Assembly: GCF_910592395.1 (NCBI RefSeq)
Contig: NC_088310.1
Coordinates: forward strand, 10,235,501-10,299,500
Length of the DNA: 64,000 nucleotides
Direction of reading: 5' to 3'
DNA from: Lineus longissimus
Lineage: Eukaryota > Nemertea > Pilidiophora > Heteronemertea > Lineidae
In this document: positions 59,916-64,000 of the stretch, in pieces
How the letters are laid out: each line of letters starts with the position of its first letter
How positions within the stretch are numbered: the first letter of the stretch is position 1
Position numbers and translations under genes: made by a program
Notes under the pieces: model-generated
What the model was told of the DNA's origin: nothing
Seen by the model: the letters and a program-made list of their open reading frames with translations, nothing else
Databases searched by the model: none

Positions 59916-60924
59916 TTAAGCCCCCCTCTTAGGAGGGGCTCTTAAGATACACGTGTGTGCGGGAGTATATAATGAATGATTAGAAATAAAGAGAGTAACT
60001 ATTGTATATCCTACAAACAATTTTTTTTGGTATTTTTCTGAATTAACTCCGTTGAGTTTACCGATTTCTCCGCGATCTTCCGGTGGTGGTTGCTATCCCA
60101 TTGGTTGAAATTAAGTTAAATTAAATTTAAATCTTCATGGGAATTCGCTACATCATATGCCTAAGAAATTGGCCAATTATATTAATATTTTTATTAGAGA
60201 AATATCCGTCCTAAATAATGACAGAAAAGGGTGGTTTATTTCAATTTTGTGTCGACATTGTCGAGGTCACGTGACATAAAAACAAAACAATCGCACACAC
60301 CCGTCCAAAAAAGGCACTTTAAGAAAAACAAATACGTTTTTCCTGCTTAAAACCACACTGACGACTAAGTTATTTTAGTCTACTACCCAAATCTGAAGTA
60401 TCAAAATAAATTACAAACTAGAACTAGCTCTATTTAGCAAAAGTTGCGTGAAAAATTCGGGTGAGCGACATTCTGAACCCTAGCGGCCAATAATTAAACT
60501 ACTTTCAGCCGTCTCTGCTCCGGTCTCGTTAGGGAGTTTTTCCCAAATGTACGCGATGATGACGTGCCCCATTAACAGGACGTGACATCTATTTTAAAAT
60601 GCGTTTCCAAAGTGAATGCATGAGGACAATCCATTTAAGTGTCGTATATCACTGGAAACGCCCGATTCCCGTGAATAAGGACAATCACAATGTATTACAT
60701 TCCAAAACAAAAATGTGTCGGAAGGAACTATATGGATGATCCCATCGCACCCCCCCCCCCTCCAGCAGTATGACACAGAAGGGCTAGTTGACTGTCCACC
60801 GGGGGGGTTTGGGGGGAGCTTCCCCCCAACGCACTGGTAAAAACCTATGTTGAAGGAGGGGGGTTTGGGGGGTGCTCCCCCGACCTAAAGGGGGGCTCAC
60901 TAAGTCCTTGACTTTACATATTAG
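59916..60924 (-). mobile_element. inverted single copy of the TTAA element
   Basis: A copy of the unit found four times at 35273-39544, in the opposite orientation. The left edge is TTAAGCCCCCCTCTTAGG and the right edge GACTTTACATATTAG, where the final TTAA has changed to TTAG. A stretch at about 60035-60130 differs from the array units, replacing the part with the doubled ACAACTGGTCTGATTTAT. A lone copy 20 kb away shows that the unit transposes and is not only a satellite. Confidence 0.8.
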
Positions 60925-61114
60925 ATGTTAGTGAACCCCCCTCTCCCTTGCCCCTCCCACACACTCCCTCAAACAACCTAGAGGCCTTTATTACCCCTGT
61001 GGAGGCTTAGCGGTCTAGGCGGAAACGAACACAGGCAACGACAACAACAACAACAGTTACAGTTACAATGCATTGTGTACATGCACGTGTACATTGTGTG
61101 ATAGTCTATTGAAA

Positions 61115-62260
61115 ATGGAACCTAAAAAATCACAGTTGAAATGTGGATTTGCTGTCATATCCAAGGATATCGAGTGTGGTACTGACGCTTCATACCCCAA
61201 TGACAAGAGTGTGATCCCCTTGAAACAATGTAAGAAGGACGTGCACTCCCATTTGATGCGTTGGATGTCCTCCAGGAAAGCCAGTCAAGTCAAAAGTGAA
61301 TGGGAGCTCATAGCACTTCGTGCTGGCGTGTTTGATATGAGTTCTCCAGTTCTGGACACCACAATATGCCCGAACCACCGATACAAGTTGAGTTTATCAT
61401 GGAATCAGCAAAGGAGATGCCAGCACCCACTTCATCAACCCTCTAAAACAAGTCGGAAGCCCAGAAAAGATGGTGCAGTTCATCGAGTGATGTCTCGGGA
61501 AATATACATCAAGTGGGGAGTTTTTGTCCCAGTTGGCTCAGGTAAGGGATCAGTCTCAAAATCAATGAAGTAGAAAAGAAGCAGTAGGCCTGTAATGATA
61601 CCCACTCTGACTAAACCTAACTTTGGTGCAAAACCAACTGAGTGATAACGATTTACCACTTCACTTGTGTTCTTCCTAGAAAGTTGATTGGAGCCTTGGC
61701 TTGATGATCAGGAAGTCCCAGTTATGATTCCCTGCCAGTGCCACTGGAGGTGATGCTTCACTGCCGTACAAAATCAGCATGGCCGGTCGCATTATCAAAA
61801 CAAGTCTATCATCATCATCATGTCCTCACACTATTATATTGCTCATCATATTATCATTACCCCCATAATCTGGTGCCTTTTCAGCTCTGTGTAAAGGATG
61901 TGAGGCTAAACATCTAGTATCTGTGGCAAATGTAGAACCAGAAGTAGAACCAGCACCCATGGATACAGAGGTGAGTTGAATGAAAAAAAAGGGGAGAAGA
62001 TTCGGGGCAAGCCAAAGTGAATATTGGTTAATTCTGCCTGCAGCGACTGACTTACATGTAAGAAGGTCACTGATGAGAGAGGAGGGACTAAGCTGAAAAC
62101 CTTGATGCCATTCTGGCTCCCATCTCCTTGGCAATGAGGGATTCTAAGCCAAACCTGATTCTCCATCAATATCTTTTTTCAGTCCGCTGTTGCCTCTTCC
62201 TCTGTTCAACCAGCCGACGCCTTAGAAAACCCAGCAGACGGGACAGAAGGGCAAATTTGA
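61115..62260 (+). CDS. cysteine/histidine-motif protein, three exons (61115-61541, 61885-61970, 62183-62260)
   Basis: Exon 1 starts at ATG 61115 and ends at a GTAAGG donor in phase 1. Exon 2 follows TGCCTTTTCAG and ends at GTGAGT in phase 0. Exon 3 follows TCTTTTTTCAG and ends TGA at 62260. The protein has 196 residues. Its core is a spaced Cys/His motif: TTICPNHRYKLSLSW, RRCQHPLH about 15 residues on, then across the first splice VPVGSALCKGC, which only appears after correct joining. The order C-P-x-H-R, C-x-H-P-x-H and VPVGS-x-x-C-x-x-C is a module I recall from large uncharacterised gene families of cnidarians, molluscs and other invertebrates. Function is unknown; zinc binding is inferred. 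No transposase follows, and I saw no polyadenylation signal. The last exon might be one of several alternatives. Confidence 0.6.
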
Positions 62261-64000
62261 TGGGTAATGTTGTTGCAACAGTATCATAAGGACTGCTGGT
62301 CAAGCACTCTTGAGCTGGGAGAGAGAAATGATAAGAGGGTGGAGACAGATTTTCTGAAATGTTGGTCTTTGAGTCATGACTGGGCAGAATTAGCCCAGTG
62401 AAAGTTGTCAGCTACACATCAAGAATTCTTGATTTAGAATGAAAGGGTACGACTTTATTGGATGTACATTCATCAGGCTTGACCTGAGATTTTCCACGCC
62501 ATTGATTGCAAATGCATTGTTCGCATTCTACAATACATCTCTCATTTTCTAAAGAAAATACATGCTGAATTTCCTAAAACTGTTACATGCTGTGTTTTTG
62601 TCTCCCTTGACTAACATAACCTGCAATATGAAGGACATCCAGATTTGATGTTCTAGTATATCTAGCGGATGGTTCATCAGGTAAAATGCGGGGCTTGGTT
62701 AAAAAATGATTTTATAGCGATATCTTGGGATAAATTTGAACTTTGGCTTTCAGTAAACAATTGTAAATGCCAAGATAGATTTTTAATGTCAGTATACTTA
62801 GTAGCGCTAATGTCAGTTTTGAACAACCAAGCCTGCTACTGGAAAGTGGGACTCTCTCCTGATACTATCCTGCACTTGGGCCTGACATGTAGTACCGTAA
62901 ATGAGGTGTTACTAGTATTGGTCCCTCCCTAGTAGTGGTTAGTAGTGGTTTGGCTATTGTCTGCAAAATAGCCTTTTTTCTATGTATCATTATATTAGCT
63001 TGTAAATAAATCACCCATTTGTAAAAAAAAAGTGTCCCTGCTTCTTAGGTGGCAGCACTGTCCTCTGCAGACAGGTACAAGTGTAGCATGTGGAAAGTTG
63101 TGATCTCTCCTAAGGGACTGGACAGTACCGTAACTCAGTTCATGAAAAACTTCTCCATTCCAGTACATGTATATGTACAATTTAGCCAATGCTAGAGCAA
63201 CTCCAGGAGAACATTTCACCGCCAACCAAGGAGCTAAAAACTTCCAATAGCAGTACTCTGACGGTGCAGCCAACTGCAGGGTTGTCCTCATCAAACAGTA
63301 ATTACAGTAGGAACTGCACCTTTGGTCAATTGGCTCCTTAGCAACGGAAGGTGTTACTAGTATGTGAAATGAGCACTTCTGCAAGGTTCTTAGGAACAGG
63401 ATGATCCCTGCATGGGTTGATAAAGATGTATTAGTAGGTCATACCACATGCCCTTCAGGTGCCTTAGCCATGGGGGGGGGGGGGGGGTCCAACCCTTACA
63501 ACATGATCTGGCAGCATGACACAGGCTAATGAATGGGTCAACATTAGCATCCTCACCAACAGGGGGGTTTCTTTAGGTTTTCGGACTGTAAGAAGGCCTA
63601 CATGTAGCTTGTTCAATTACGTTGCCATCAGGTAGGCCAAGGCCGAAATGTTATTTGAAATTCAAATCAGCATTTCAGGACCTATGGGGCCCAATTCCCC
63701 AAAGGGCTTTCATCAAGGGCAAATTTGTAGTGATGAGCTTGTTCTTTTTTTGGGGGGAAAATGCAAGTGGAGTTATTTACCGGTAGGCCTACTTAAAATA
63801 GGTTAGTAGGCCTAGGCATGGGGGGGGGGGGGGTGATCATGGTGGTTGACATTAACTACTAATCCTCATGGCCAGCACCAAGCATAAATTATGTGTTCAT
63901 TATGCATTTATTTTATAATTTATCAAGTGTACACAAGGTGGCAGCACTAGCCAATGAGTGTCATTTTGGTGGAAAATAGCACTTTTTCCTTGGTTTATCC
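62261..64000. other. no gene recognised
   Basis: No supported exon downstream of the three-exon gene. Poly-G runs occur at about 63473-63487 and 63820-63832. Confidence 0.5.

Overview
The window is nuclear DNA from an animal. Coding sequence is sparse and interrupted, introns carry GT-AG boundaries, AATAAA signals lie close after stop codons, and DNA transposons, foldback elements and LINE remnants are dense. The element set (foldback elements with tandem-repeat termini, an Academ-like DNA transposon, several LINE types) fits a marine invertebrate, perhaps an echinoderm, hemichordate, lancelet or mollusc. I cannot fix the species. No bacterial features, CRISPR array or rRNA is present.

Host genes (all models are by eye). 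(1) 7644-11019 (+) is a two-exon gene for a 63-residue secreted peptide precursor: signal peptide, acidic spacer, Lys-Arg site, basic C-terminal peptide, then a nearby polyadenylation signal. (2) 25411-32838 (-) is a six-exon gene for a secreted protein with three PAN/apple-like cysteine modules. Every exon boundary is phase 1, one exon is 21 bp, and two module exons are a recent tandem duplication. A possible alternative last exon lies at 24037-24201. (3) 61115-62260 (+) is a three-exon gene for a 196-residue cysteine/histidine-motif protein. A further ORF at 45620-45931 (-) beside E-box and TTCTAGAA motifs is doubtful.

Mobile elements. 51263-57421 is an apparently complete Academ-like transposon: a 1,469-residue protein in two exons, XPG-like nuclease motifs, a CXC-type C-terminus, long near-identical terminal inverted repeats and a 3-bp target duplication. 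14178-17033 (-) is an intact 951-residue LINE reverse transcriptase ORF without a visible endonuclease. 46521-47211 is a 5'-truncated L1-like insertion with a 15-bp target duplication. Two foldback elements resembling sea-urchin TU elements (88-1113 and 41607-42619) end in arrays of a 15-bp repeat. Two Mutator-like non-autonomous elements (9612-10683 and 49498-50440) have perfect 9-bp target duplications. A TTAA-bounded element of about 1.05 kb forms a four-unit head-to-tail array (35273-39544) and has one inverted copy at 59916-60924. Several small MITE-like and foldback repeats fill the rest.

Layout: 0-5 kb foldback element and minor repeats; 7-11 kb peptide gene with transposons in its intron; 11.8-21.2 kb DNA element, LINE and a large inverted repeat; 22-25 kb small MITEs; 24-33 kb PAN-module gene; 35-39.5 kb tandem array; 41-43 kb second foldback element; 45-50 kb mixed repeats; 51-57 kb Academ-like element; 59-61 kb inverted TTAA element; 61-62 kb cysteine-motif gene. 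The host genes show no sign of working in one pathway.
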